Source of the DNA: Candidatus Manganitrophaceae bacterium
Lineage (GTDB): Bacteria > Nitrospirota > Nitrospiria > SBBL01 > Manganitrophaceae
Length of the DNA stretch: 64,000 nucleotides
NCBI GenBank assembly: GCA_016200325.1
Contig: JACQEZ010000014.1
Location: 144,934-208,933 of the forward strand
Reading direction: 5' to 3'
In this document: one piece after another, positions 26,027-33,984 of the stretch
Layout: every line of letters starts with the position of its first letter
Position numbering within the stretch: position 1 is the stretch's first letter
Program-made: the position numbers and the translations under genes
Notes under the pieces: model-generated
Seen by the model: the letters and a program-made list of their open reading frames with translations, nothing else
The model's database searches: none
What the model was told of the DNA's origin: nothing

Positions 26027-26407
26027 TTACTTTCCGTAGTTGTTGGTGCTCTTGTTGACGTTGAGGTTGTCGTGGCTCTGATCGAGTCCGCCGGTCACCG
26101 CCATGGTATTCGCGTTGATCTGGCCGCGAATGTCGCCGTTGGCGTCGTGCATGCCGCCGGTCGCGGTGGCGGAGTCGTTGTTCTTCACCACGGCGTCTTT
26201 CACATCATGCATCGCCTGATTCCCAGATCCTTTGGCCGATTGCCCGGAGACGTTGTCGCTGTTCTCACGGATGTCGCGGCCGGCAGCCTTTTGGTCGACC
26301 GAGGTGCTGTCATCGCAACCGAGCAAGCAGAACGCTTCACTCTTCATTGCGGTTCCAAATACCAGGGCCAATCCCATCGCGGTTGCAATCAAAGTTGTCT
26401 TTTTCAT
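26027..26407 (-). CDS. Small secreted Asn-rich protein, first gene of the sigma-54 operon
   Basis: This 126-residue protein has a classical signal peptide (MKKTTLIATAMGLALVFG) and a CLLGC cysteine pair just after it. The mature part is rich in Asn, Asp, Gly and Ser and ends LDQSHDNLNVNKSTNN. It is a paralogue of the 121-residue protein encoded next in the operon. AAAGGAG lies 8 nt before the ATG. The sigma-54 promoter at 26483-26498 would give a 5' leader of about 65 nt. As the first gene under a tightly switched promoter, it may be the most abundant product. Function is not known; a secreted structural subunit is the working idea. Confidence 0.8.
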   Translation of the reverse strand: MKKTTLIATAMGLALVFGTAMKSEAFCLLGCDDSTSVDQKAAGRDIRENSDNVSGQSAKGSGNQAMHDVKDAVVKNNDSATATGGMHDANGDIRGQINANTMAVTGGLDQSHDNLNVNKSTNNYGK

Positions 26408-26482
26408 TTTTTATTCTCCTTTAGGTTTGAGAGCCGAGGCCCCCGGGTTTAAGATCCGATTGTGTTGACGCAAGGGGGTAAG

Positions 26483-26498
26483 AGCAAAGGGCGTGCCA
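26483..26498 (-). promoter_or_regulatory. Sigma-54 (-24/-12) promoter for the Asn-rich/CsgG-like operon
   Basis: On the minus strand the sequence is TGGCACGCCCTTTGCT, which matches the RpoN consensus TGGCACG-N4-TTGC(A/T) at every fixed position, with GG-N10-GC spacing. Transcription should start near 26472. It reads into the gene starting at 26407. Confidence 0.9.
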
Positions 26499-26593
26499 TG
26501 AGAAAAAATAAATGCGGAAGAGGAAAAGAGGGCCTAAAAAGGGGAGGAATCGGGTTGTGAGCATCTGCGATGAGGGGTGAAGGAAAGATGTTT

Positions 26594-26630
26594 TTTCGGA
26601 ATCCGGAAAATAAAATTTCGGATTCCGGAA
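26594..26630 (-). promoter_or_regulatory. Paired activator-binding dyads upstream of the sigma-54 promoter
   Basis: Two 15-bp dyads of the form TTTCG-N5-CGGAA lie at 26594-26608 and 26616-26630, centres 22 bp apart, about 104 and 126 bp upstream of the -24 GG. Spacing and half-sites match the pair at 7281-7317. Confidence 0.75.
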
Positions 26631-26639
26631 GGAAAAAAA

Positions 26640-27017
26640 CGAAAAACAAAAGAAATAAGAGGCTATTTCGGGTTGTCGTTCAACAGGAGGCCCGCGCGAC
26701 AGACCCTTTCGGGCTGAGGGCGCCGCTGCTTTCCCGATCGTTGAGTTAATCGATTGATCCGGGCTCCAGTGGAGCGAGATAGATACGATGGGTGTATCCG
26801 TATAGATAAGATTGCGCCGTCCCTTTCTCGGCCTGTCCCTTCTTGTTAAGGGGAGGGGAGTGCGGAGACCGATCCATACCGCTCTCTTTATCGATCAATG
26901 CAGACCCACCGGCTTGCTCGCACGGGTGACAACAGGCCGAGCGTCGGGAAGAACGTTCCTTTGGGACGGGGAGTCGCGAAAAAAGATCGACCGAATGAAG
27001 GGGGACCGATTTACTCT
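26640..27017. other. Intergenic stretch without a clear element
   Basis: This part of the 610-bp gap between the operon promoter and the sigma-54 activator gene has no convincing gene, promoter or terminator. Only a short CTCCA/TGGAG inverted repeat near 26763-26774 stands out. Confidence 0.5.
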
Positions 27018-29066
27018 TTAGCTTGAAATTCGGAAAGTCCGGATCAAGCGGGCGAGGTAGGTCCGTTGAAGCCCGAGGAGGGCGGCCGCTTTGGTCTGAT
27101 TCCCGCCGGTTTTCTGAAGCGCCTCTTCGATCACGGAGCGCTTATACTGCTCCAGCGCTTCATGGAACGGCTGCGGCACCCCGACCCCTTTCTGGGGGGC
27201 CTCTCCTTCCGGCAGGATGATGTCGTCGGGATTAATCACCTGATCTCGATCGAGCACCACCGCCCGTTCGATGACATTCTTCAGCTGCCGGATGTTCCCC
27301 GGCCAGGCATAGCGGGTCAGAAAGGTGACCGTTTCCCGCGTCATCGCCGGCTTCGGCTTTTTACATTTCTTGCTGAAGAATTCGAGGAAGTGATCGACCA
27401 GCAAGGGAAGGTCATCGAGGCGCTCGCGCAGCGGTGGGATGACGAGCGAGATCACATGGAGGCGATAGTAGAGATCGCTTCTGAACTTTTCGGCATGCAC
27501 CTGCCGTTGAAGGTCGCGGTTGGTCGCGGAGATGACCCGGACATCGATCGGGATCGTATCCCGGCCGCCGACCCGCTGAATCTCGCGCTCTTCCAGAACC
27601 CGGAGGAGCTTTGCCTGAAGGGTGGGAGAGATCTCTCCTACCTCATCCAAGAAAAGGGTCCCGCCGCTCGCCGTCTCGAAGATTCCTTTCTTCAGCGAGA
27701 GGGCGCCGGTAAAGGCCCCTTTCTCATGGCCGAAGAGCTCCGCCTCCAGGAGGCTCTCGGAGAGCGCCGCGCAATTGAGGGCGTAGAAGCGCTGGTCGCG
27801 CCGAAGGCTGCATTGGTGGATCGCCTTGGCGAGCGCCTCCTTTCCGGTGCCGGTCTCTCCCAAAACAAGGATGGTCGAGTCGACCGGCGCGATCAGCTCG
27901 ACCTGCTCGAACAGCTTCAGCATCTTCGGGCTCTTTCCGATGATGCCGTGGAAATCGTACTCTCTTCGGATCTCCCCCTTGAGCTCTTCGTTCGCCTGTG
28001 CCAGCGCCTTGTTCTCCATCGTATAATGCAGGAGCTGACGATGGGTCTCTCTGAGCTCCCGGACGTGATTAAAGAGGAGGGGGATGATCTCGGAGCAGTC
28101 GGTGATCGTCTCGCTGGCATTTTTCCGGCCTGATCTCGATTTCCAGGTGAACCGGTAGCGGGAGTAGGGGGCGTTGAAGTAGGCCCCCTCGCGCAGGGTG
28201 AAGGTCTGTTTGCCCGCCTGCAGCATCCCGCCATGGACGATTTGATACGCGCTGTGCTCTTTTCTCCATCGTTCCGGATCGTCTTCAATCTGCGGCAGCA
28301 GGAGTCGGACCTCTCCCCCTCTCGGAGGAAGAATCAGCCCTTCGATCTGCCGCGGGTCGTCGGCGAGCGCAGGGAGCAATTCGGTTTTGAGGAAAACCTG
28401 ACGGGCGGCGGCGACCTCTTTCTGGGTGGTGGTATCGACAATGGAAAGGCGCGCGTCCTGCCGCTCGATCCGGTATTTGCTGAACTCGCGACAGAGGGTT
28501 TCCAGCTTTAACTGAGAGAGCTCTTCGATACATTGGGCTTCGGCGATGTCGTCGAAAAGGGTCGTCATCCCTTCATAGTTTCCACGGATAAATCCATAGT
28601 TGCCGACGATCGGCTCCACATAAGGGGCGAATTGAGAGAGGAGCGTCGCCCCCGCGCCGACGCCGGAGGGGGGAAGACATTGCAGTTTAAAATAGTTGGC
28701 GAAGCCGGTTGCCCAGAGGTTGGAACAGTTGAGCGCCTGTTCCATATTATTCTGTTGAAGCTTGGCGATGATCTCCAGAAGCGAGGGGCCGGGACCCGAT
28801 TGGTAATAGCTTTTGGCGGCGAGATAGGTGATCTCTTTGGTGCCGGTTGCGTTTTCAGCGGTGATGATCAGGTTTTTGAGGACGTGATGCGGAACCCAAT
28901 TGGTGTGTTTGAGGAGAAAAGCGCGGGGGTCGGCGATCCGGTTGAGCTGATTGTCTCCCGCTAAGATCTCCTGGTAGTCGAGACCGTCCGCTTTGCCGAT
29001 CCGCTCCAGATGGAGGATCAACATCCGCGTTAAAAGGCAGGTGGTCCAGGGACTTTGCTGTTCCAT
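27018..29066 (-). CDS. Sigma-54-dependent activator with unrecognised sensor domain
   Basis: This 682-residue regulator has a standard sigma-54 AAA+ domain (about 372-605): Walker A GETGTGKE (403-410), the intact GAFTGA loop and Walker [13 protein letters not shown] Fis-type helix-turn-helix closes the protein ([21 protein letters not shown]). Residues 1-330 form a sensor region I cannot assign, followed by a coiled coil (about 330-368). There is no receiver domain. A sigma-70 promoter at 29126-29154 should drive it. Its product is the most likely activator of the sigma-54 promoter at 26483-26498, which lies just beyond its 3' end. Direct binding to the dyads is inferred from position. Confidence 0.92.
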   Translation of the reverse strand: MEQQSPWTTCLLTRMLILHLERIGKADGLDYQEILAGDNQLNRIADPRAFLLKHTNWVPHHVLKNLIITAENATGTKEITYLAAKSYYQSGPGPSLLEIIAKLQQNNMEQALNCSNLWATGFANYFKLQCLPPSGVGAGATLLSQFAPYVEPIVGNYGFIRGNYEGMTTLFDDIAEAQCIEELSQLKLETLCREFSKYRIERQDARLSIVDTTTQKEVAAARQVFLKTELLPALADDPRQIEGLILPPRGGEVRLLLPQIEDDPERWRKEHSAYQIVHGGMLQAGKQTFTLREGAYFNAPYSRYRFTWKSRSGRKNASETITDCSEIIPLLFNHVRELRETHRQLLHYTMENKALAQANEELKGEIRREYDFHGIIGKSPKMLKLFEQVELIAPVDSTILVLGETGTGKEALAKAIHQCSLRRDQRFYALNCAALSESLLEAELFGHEKGAFTGALSLKKGIFETASGGTLFLDEVGEISPTLQAKLLRVLEEREIQRVGGRDTIPIDVRVISATNRDLQRQVHAEKFRSDLYYRLHVISLVIPPLRERLDDLPLLVDHFLEFFSKKCKKPKPAMTRETVTFLTRYAWPGNIRQLKNVIERAVVLDRDQVINPDDIILPEGEAPQKGVGVPQPFHEALEQYKRSVIEEALQKTGGNQTKAAALLGLQRTYLARLIRTFRISS

Positions 29067-29125
29067 TGCGTCACCGGGAATTCAATCGGGGAAATACCAC
29101 TAAAACACCCTAGGTGCTTGGCGTG

Positions 29126-29154
29126 AACCTACCCCAAAATCAGATCATTGTCAA
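29126..29154 (-). promoter_or_regulatory. Sigma-70 type promoter for the sigma-54 activator gene
   Basis: On the minus strand TTGACA (29154-29149) and TAGGTT (29131-29126) are 17 bp apart. The near-palindrome CACCCTAGGTG at 29106-29116 covers the expected start of transcription near 29119 and could be an operator. Confidence 0.6.
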
Positions 29155-29196
29155 ACAAAATAAAAGGGAAGAGGTTTAAAACCGATCTCTCGGGCT

Positions 29197-29556
29197 TTAT
29201 CGAATCTGCTCGTCGAAAGTCGATTGGTCGTCGGAGGTCTCTCCTCCGCTTAACCGCTCGAGCCGGGTGAGGGCATCTTTCATCTTGACGCACCATGCCT
29301 CCTCCGAATGGCCCGACCGGCATCGGCTCCACTTCTCCTGGCTCTTCTCCGCCAGAACGACCAAGGTCTGCATCCCGGTCGCAATCGCGTCGAGCGCGGA
29401 ATCGAGCGCGCGCTCGATCCGCTCGGCATCGGACGCCGGGGGGGCCGGCTCCTCTGCTGCGACCGTGGGGGCGGCGCCGAAAGAAAAGAGGCCGAGGAGA
29501 AGAAGCGCCGCCAGCGTCCGGATCGCTCGGGCGGTCAAAAACAGACAAGCATTCAT
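29197..29556 (-). CDS. Small secreted protein of unknown function
   Basis: This 119-residue protein has a signal peptide (hydrophobic core LAALLLLGLFSFGAAPTVAA) and a helical mature part with two cysteines (SRCRSGHSEEAWCVKM) that could form a disulfide. GGAG precedes the ATG by about 8 nt. It lies upstream of the sigma-54 activator gene on the same strand and is divergent from the histidine kinase gene. I recognise no family. The long plus-strand frame over it (to 29753) is a GC-rich artefact. Confidence 0.62.
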   Translation of the reverse strand: MNACLFLTARAIRTLAALLLLGLFSFGAAPTVAAEEPAPPASDAERIERALDSALDAIATGMQTLVVLAEKSQEKWSRCRSGHSEEAWCVKMKDALTRLERLSGGETSDDQSTFDEQIR

Positions 29557-29696
29557 CGGGGGTTCTCCGAGTCGAATTCGCTCTCAATGAATATACTCTT
29601 TTTGAAAAAAGGGGACAAGGGGAGGCCGCTTGCCGGAAGGGGTTCGGAGAGGAAATGAGACCGATCTCAACGGATCGAAAGGGGGCGGGCGTTCCC

Positions 29697-29725
29697 TTGT
29701 TATTCCTAAAAAGATGTGCTAAAGT
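29697..29725 (+). promoter_or_regulatory. Sigma-70 type promoter for the histidine kinase
   Basis: TTGTTA (29697-29702) and TAAAGT (29720-29725, preceded by TGTGC) are 17 bp apart, with expected transcription start about 22 nt before the ATG at 29754. This position supports that start codon over an upstream ATG at 29655. Confidence 0.55.
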
Positions 29726-29753
29726 CGGCCCGTCTTTTAGAATTGCGTTCATC

Positions 29754-31961
29754 ATGAAGAAATCCGCGATAAATAAGCCGCCCCCTTCCGATCTCCTTTA
29801 CAACATTCCTCCCCTGCGCACGGCTCATTCCGAGAAGGAGATTCTGGAGAATACGGTGGGACTCGCTCGGGCGCTCTGGGGGATGGAGACCGGACTCCTC
29901 GTGATCGTCCGTCCCGGAGCGGCGCCGCAGAGGGTCGCCTTTGACTTCGGCGCCAAATTAAAAAAAACGGCGCGTCGACTTCTTGCACAGACGGCGTTGT
30001 TGGATCGGCTCCGGCGAAGGAAACAGCAGTTCTTTTGGGCCGATCCGGCGACCCCCGCCTTGCTCATTCCCATTCCGCTGCAAAAGCCTCTTCCGTTCAG
30101 TTTCATTTGCCTTCTTCCCAGTCCCCGCTCACGAATGCCCGATCCGCTCAACACGGCGCCGCTCGCGGCGTCGGTTGCAACCGCCTTGGAAAGCCTCTGG
30201 AGCGCCCGGGAGAGTGAGCGCGCGCTCCTCCGCCTCGATCATCTCTTCCGGATCGTCGCGGAGATTTCGGCGGAGCGGGAGCTGCCGGTGCTTCTGCGCA
30301 AGATTGTTCAGGGCGGGATGACGCTGCTGGGGCTCGATGCGGGAGGGCTCTCTCTCTGGGACGCCGCACGACAGGAGTTTGTCGTCCGGACGGCGATGAA
30401 TATGCCGACCGGTTTCGAAGGATCGGTCTTTCGCATGGGGGAAGGGATCGGCGGCATGGCGGCCCGAATGGGGAAGACGATCGCCCTCAATCCCGAACGG
30501 GCCTCTGCCGCGAGACGGATCAAGTGGGGTTCTTATCCTGTGATGGTCGGGGTTCCCCTTCGACGGGAAGAGCGGCTGATCGGCGCGGTCAACTTTCAGT
30601 CGAAGTTTCCGGACAGGAATATTTCAGACCGGGATTGTCTCCTTTTGGAGGCGTTTGCCCGCCACGCCGCGATCGCCATCGAAAACGTCCAGTCGTTGGA
30701 CGCCGTCCGGAGAGATCTGGCCGAGGCGGATGCGCTTCGGAGGGTCGGCATGGAGCTCGGCGCCGAGACCGACCGCGCCCGGCTCTCCGCAACGCTCTTG
30801 CAGCACGGGCTCGCTCTCTCCCGCCTGGAGGCCGGCTGGATCGCCCTCTGGGACGCCGCGACGGGATCTCTGCGGGTGGAGGGCGAAGTCGATCTTCCCG
30901 CCGGCTGGATCGGCAAAAAAATCAAGCCGGGAGAGGGAATCCTCGGACGGGCGGTTCAGCAGAGAAAGGTGCTCTGGGTCGGCCGGCGGCGCGAAGGGGA
31001 TCCTCTTCCCGCCGATCTTCGACCATGCGCATTCGAGGCGGCGATCGCCGTCCCATTGATTTGGCAGGAGAAGGTCCTCGGGGGGTTCTGTCTTGGAAGC
31101 CGCGCGTTGAATCGGCAGATCTCAGCCCGGGAGCGAAAGATATTGGAAGGTTTTTCCGAGCATGCGGCCGCAGCCCTCGCCAATGCCGAACGCCATGGAT
31201 CGCTGCAACGGGAGCAGACAGAAGGCCGCAAGGCACTCGAGGCACGCACTGAGGAGCTCCATCACCTCCGCGAGGAAAACAGTCGAAAAGAAAAGTTGGC
31301 CGCGCTCGGGCAGATCGTCGGGAGCGTCAATCACGAACTTCGGCAGCCGTTGGAGGTGATCACCAATGCGGTCTACTACCTTCAATTGCAAATGGAGCGG
31401 GAGGAGACCGGGCCGATCAGGCAGGAATTCGGGCGTTTTCTTTCGATCATCAACGACGAGTGCCGATCGGCGACCGATCTGGTCAACGAGCTGCTCGACT
31501 TCACCCGAAAAAAACAGGCGGTGTCGATCCGAGTCGATCTGAATCAATTGTTAGAAGAGCTGCTCGGCCGGATTCAGGTTCCGGAGAAGGTCCGGATCAA
31601 GACCGATTTCAGCCGAAGACGCCCTCTCGTTTTCATCGATCCGGTTCAGGTCTCCCGCGCCCTGACCAATTTTGTGGTCAACGGGATTCAGGCGATGACG
31701 CAGGGGGGAATCCTCCGCGTCGTCACCCGGGTGAGCCGCCAGTCGGCCCAGGTCGCGGTCCGGGATACCGGAGAGGGGATTGCGCCGGAGAATATGGAGC
31801 GGCTCTTCCAGCCGCTCTTCACGACGAAGGCGCGCGGCGTCGGGCTCGGCCTCCCCTTGGCCAAACAATATATCGAAGCCAATCAAGGCCGCATCGAGGT
31901 CGAGAGCGAGCTCGGCGTCGGGACCGCCTTCCGCGTCTCTTTTCCCCTCGTTCAATCCTAA
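29754..31961 (+). CDS. Soluble GAF-GAF sensor histidine kinase
   Basis: This 735-residue cytoplasmic kinase has no membrane helix. A poorly conserved N-terminal GAF-like region (1-150) is followed by two GAF domains (about 160-302 and 329-472). A coiled coil leads to the HisKA helix with the phospho-acceptor in SVNHELRQPL (about 523-533). The HATPase domain has an N box (NFVVNGIQAM), DTGEGIAPE, FTTKARGVGLGLPLAKQ and a closing GTAFRVSFP. The family senses small ligands or redox state and phosphorylates a response regulator. No receiver-domain protein is encoded in the window, so the partner is elsewhere. The start lacks a strong ribosome site and was chosen from the promoter position. Confidence 0.88.
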   Translation: MKKSAINKPPPSDLLYNIPPLRTAHSEKEILENTVGLARALWGMETGLLVIVRPGAAPQRVAFDFGAKLKKTARRLLAQTALLDRLRRRKQQFFWADPATPALLIPIPLQKPLPFSFICLLPSPRSRMPDPLNTAPLAASVATALESLWSARESERALLRLDHLFRIVAEISAERELPVLLRKIVQGGMTLLGLDAGGLSLWDAARQEFVVRTAMNMPTGFEGSVFRMGEGIGGMAARMGKTIALNPERASAARRIKWGSYPVMVGVPLRREERLIGAVNFQSKFPDRNISDRDCLLLEAFARHAAIAIENVQSLDAVRRDLAEADALRRVGMELGAETDRARLSATLLQHGLALSRLEAGWIALWDAATGSLRVEGEVDLPAGWIGKKIKPGEGILGRAVQQRKVLWVGRRREGDPLPADLRPCAFEAAIAVPLIWQEKVLGGFCLGSRALNRQISARERKILEGFSEHAAAALANAERHGSLQREQTEGRKALEARTEELHHLREENSRKEKLAALGQIVGSVNHELRQPLEVITNAVYYLQLQMEREETGPIRQEFGRFLSIINDECRSATDLVNELLDFTRKKQAVSIRVDLNQLLEELLGRIQVPEKVRIKTDFSRRRPLVFIDPVQVSRALTNFVVNGIQAMTQGGILRVVTRVSRQSAQVAVRDTGEGIAPENMERLFQPLFTTKARGVGLGLPLAKQYIEANQGRIEVESELGVGTAFRVSFPLVQS

Positions 31962-32076
31962 TTCTCCATTCCAAAATTTTGTTATTGAACAAAGTCGGGC
32001 GAGTGAGAAAGCGAACCGTCCCGAAACCTTCCCGCTGCACCTTATCGAATGAGATGAACCCCTCCTCCTGTCCATT

Positions 32077-32112
32077 AAACCGGGTAAACCGGGCAAACCG
32101 GGCAAACCGGGT
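32077..32112. repeat. Four 9-bp tandem repeats, AAACCGGG(T/C)
   Basis: Four direct copies lie in the 439-bp gap (31962-32400) between the histidine kinase gene and the efflux remnant. The gap otherwise holds only the promoter-like site at 32178-32207. Confidence 0.85.
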
Positions 32113-32177
32113 AGGGATGAAGATCGGTTCATGTATGAACCCTTACTAATCCATTGGATATCCTCCCTTCGGTTGAA

Positions 32178-32207
32178 TTGCGACTCCTTCTTTTGACTTC
32201 TTACAAT
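32178..32207 (+). promoter_or_regulatory. Possible sigma-70 promoter of the efflux operon
   Basis: TTGCGA (32178-32183) and TACAAT (32202-32207) are 18 bp apart, about 190 bp before the membrane-fusion gene remnant. Confidence 0.35.
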
Positions 32208-32400
32208 AAGACTTAAAAATGATCGCGGCCCGTCCGACGCTCAAGGTGCGGCCGGAGGTTCTTCTTGACCCGCATGCTCGGAGAAAGGACCCCATCATCA
32301 TACATTTTACTTTTCGCGAGCGAAACGGCCCAATTCCAATCACCGCACGAGACCGCATGTATCTCCCCTTCAATCTGGTAGAGAGAGCGACGCCCTCAAT

Positions 32401-33125
32401 ATGCGCGCAGTGGCAGCTTATAGATCAATAAAACGGGCGATTAGACTCTTCGCAGCCACACAGGGGATGATTGCGGCTGTTCTTCTGGGATGCTCCAATC
32501 AGGGTGCGAAGGGGACACAGGGGCGAGGGCCCGCCGGTCCGCCGCCGGTCGTGATTGTTTCCCCGGCCGCCCAGAGATCGATTCCTATTTATGGTGAATT
32601 TGTCGGCCAGACCGAAGCGGTAAATACCGTCGAAATCCGCTCGCAGGTGACGGGGTTCCTTCGACGGGTCGCCTTTGTTGAAGGGGCGCTTGTCCACACC
32701 GGCGACCTTCTTTTTGTCATCGACCCCCGTCCCTATCAAGCGGCCTTAGACCAAGCAAAAGCGAATCTGGCCCCGCATGAGGCGGCGCTGAATATCGCCC
32801 GGCAGAATGTCGCTCGGTATCGTCCTCTGGTCGAAAAACATGCCATCAGCCAACAGCAGCTCGATACGGCAATCGCCCAGGCTGAACAAGAAGCAGCGAA
32901 TGTGGAGGCGCGCGGGCGCAGGTGGCGCAGGCGCAGCTGAGCCTAGACTATACGAAAATTACAGCTCCCCTGACCGGTTGGATCGGTCCCGCACAGGCGA
33001 AGATCGGCGCGCTGGTCCAGCAAGGAAATACATTGCTCGACACGGTTTATAGCATTGATCCGATTTATGTCACCTTCAGTGTGAGCGAGCAGAGCTACCT
33101 TCAATACCGCCAGAGAACGAAGGCG
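32401..33125 (+). pseudogene. RND membrane-fusion protein, frameshifted and truncated
   Basis: The first frame encodes a lipoprotein signal (VLLGC) and the biotinyl-lipoyl/hairpin part of a periplasmic adaptor (EIRSQVTGFLRRVAFVEGALV, VIDPRPYQAALDQAKANL). At about 32910 the frame is lost. Restoring a single G in the GAGGCGCGCGGGCG stretch would continue into the second frame (ARAQVAQAQLSLDYTKITAPLTG). The protein then proceeds to FSVSEQSYLQYRQRTKA near 33120, where homology stops and RND pump sequence begins. About the last 150 residues of a normal adaptor are missing. The gene is therefore broken twice, by a 1-nt deletion and by a larger internal deletion. Confidence 0.85.
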
Positions 33126-33141
33126 CGTCCATCCGTTTCGT

Positions 33142-33984
33142 GCCCGGCCGGAGGATATCGGGCGTTTTTACGTCCGGAGCACAAAGGGGAATATGGTTCC
33201 CCTCAGCACGGTGACCCAACCCCGCGCGGCGCGGGGACCCGACGTAGTGACCCGATACAATCTCCATCGGTCGGTGGAGGTCAACGGGGCGGCGGCCCCC
33301 GGCTTCAGCTCTGGAGATGCCATCATAACCATGGAGCAGGTCGCCGGAACACTGCCGGCGGGATATGGCTATGAGTGGACCGGTCTCTCGTATCAGGAGG
33401 TTACCACCCGGGGGCGGGCGGGCCTGATTCTGCTCCTGGCAATCGTCTTCGTTTTTCTCGTCTTGGCGGCGCAATATGAGAGCTGGACCGTTCCTTTCGC
33501 TGTGATCCTTGTCGTGCCGATCGGAATCTTCGGCGCGTTCCTCGCCCAATGGATCCGAGGTCTCGACAACAACGTTTATGCCCAGATCGGCTTGGTGATG
33601 TTGGTGGGACTTTCCGCCAAAAATGCCATCCTCATCGTGGAGTATGCGAAGGTTCGTTACGATCGCGGGCTCCGTCTAAACGAAGCGGCCGCCGAGGGGT
33701 CGCGCATCCGGCTCCGTCCGATCCTCATGACGTCGTTCGCCTTTATTTTCGGCGTCCTCCCCTTGATGATCGCCACCGGCGCCGGATCGGCCGCCCGACA
33801 TGCGCTCGGGACCTCCGTTTTCGGGGGGATGATTGCGGCGACAGTGCTGGGGGTCTTGTTCATCCCGGTGTTATTTGTTGTCAGTGAAGCGATCACCGAG
33901 CGCCGCAAGAGGGCAGAGGCCGCGCGCGCGACCGTCGGGGTGGGTCGCGGCGCAAGCGATCGGCTGGGAGGTTCGATCAAATGA
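33142..33984 (+). pseudogene. C-terminal remnant of an RND (AcrB/MexB-type) pump
   Basis: Sequence starting at ARPEDIGRFYVRS (33142) is the final 280 residues of an HAE1-type RND transporter. It includes MVPLSTVTQ, the porter-domain GAAAPGFSSGDAI and helices 9-12 (AAQYESWTVPFAVILVVPIG, AQIGLVMLVGLSAKNAILIVEYA, RLRPILMTSFAFIFGVLPL). Roughly the first 760 residues, including the proton-relay helix 4, are absent. The remnant is fused to the adaptor remnant upstream, so one deletion removed the end of the adaptor and most of the pump. An ATG at 33193 could allow translation of a fragment, but it cannot transport alone. Confidence 0.88.

Noticed and set aside
26449..26649. 66-residue minus-strand ORF over the sigma-54 promoter
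   Set aside because: No ribosome site. The region is better explained by the promoter and enhancer dyads.
29295..29753. N-terminal extension of the histidine kinase frame
   Set aside because: Arg/Pro-rich noise overlapping a likely minus-strand gene. The promoter at 29697-29725 places transcription start inside it.
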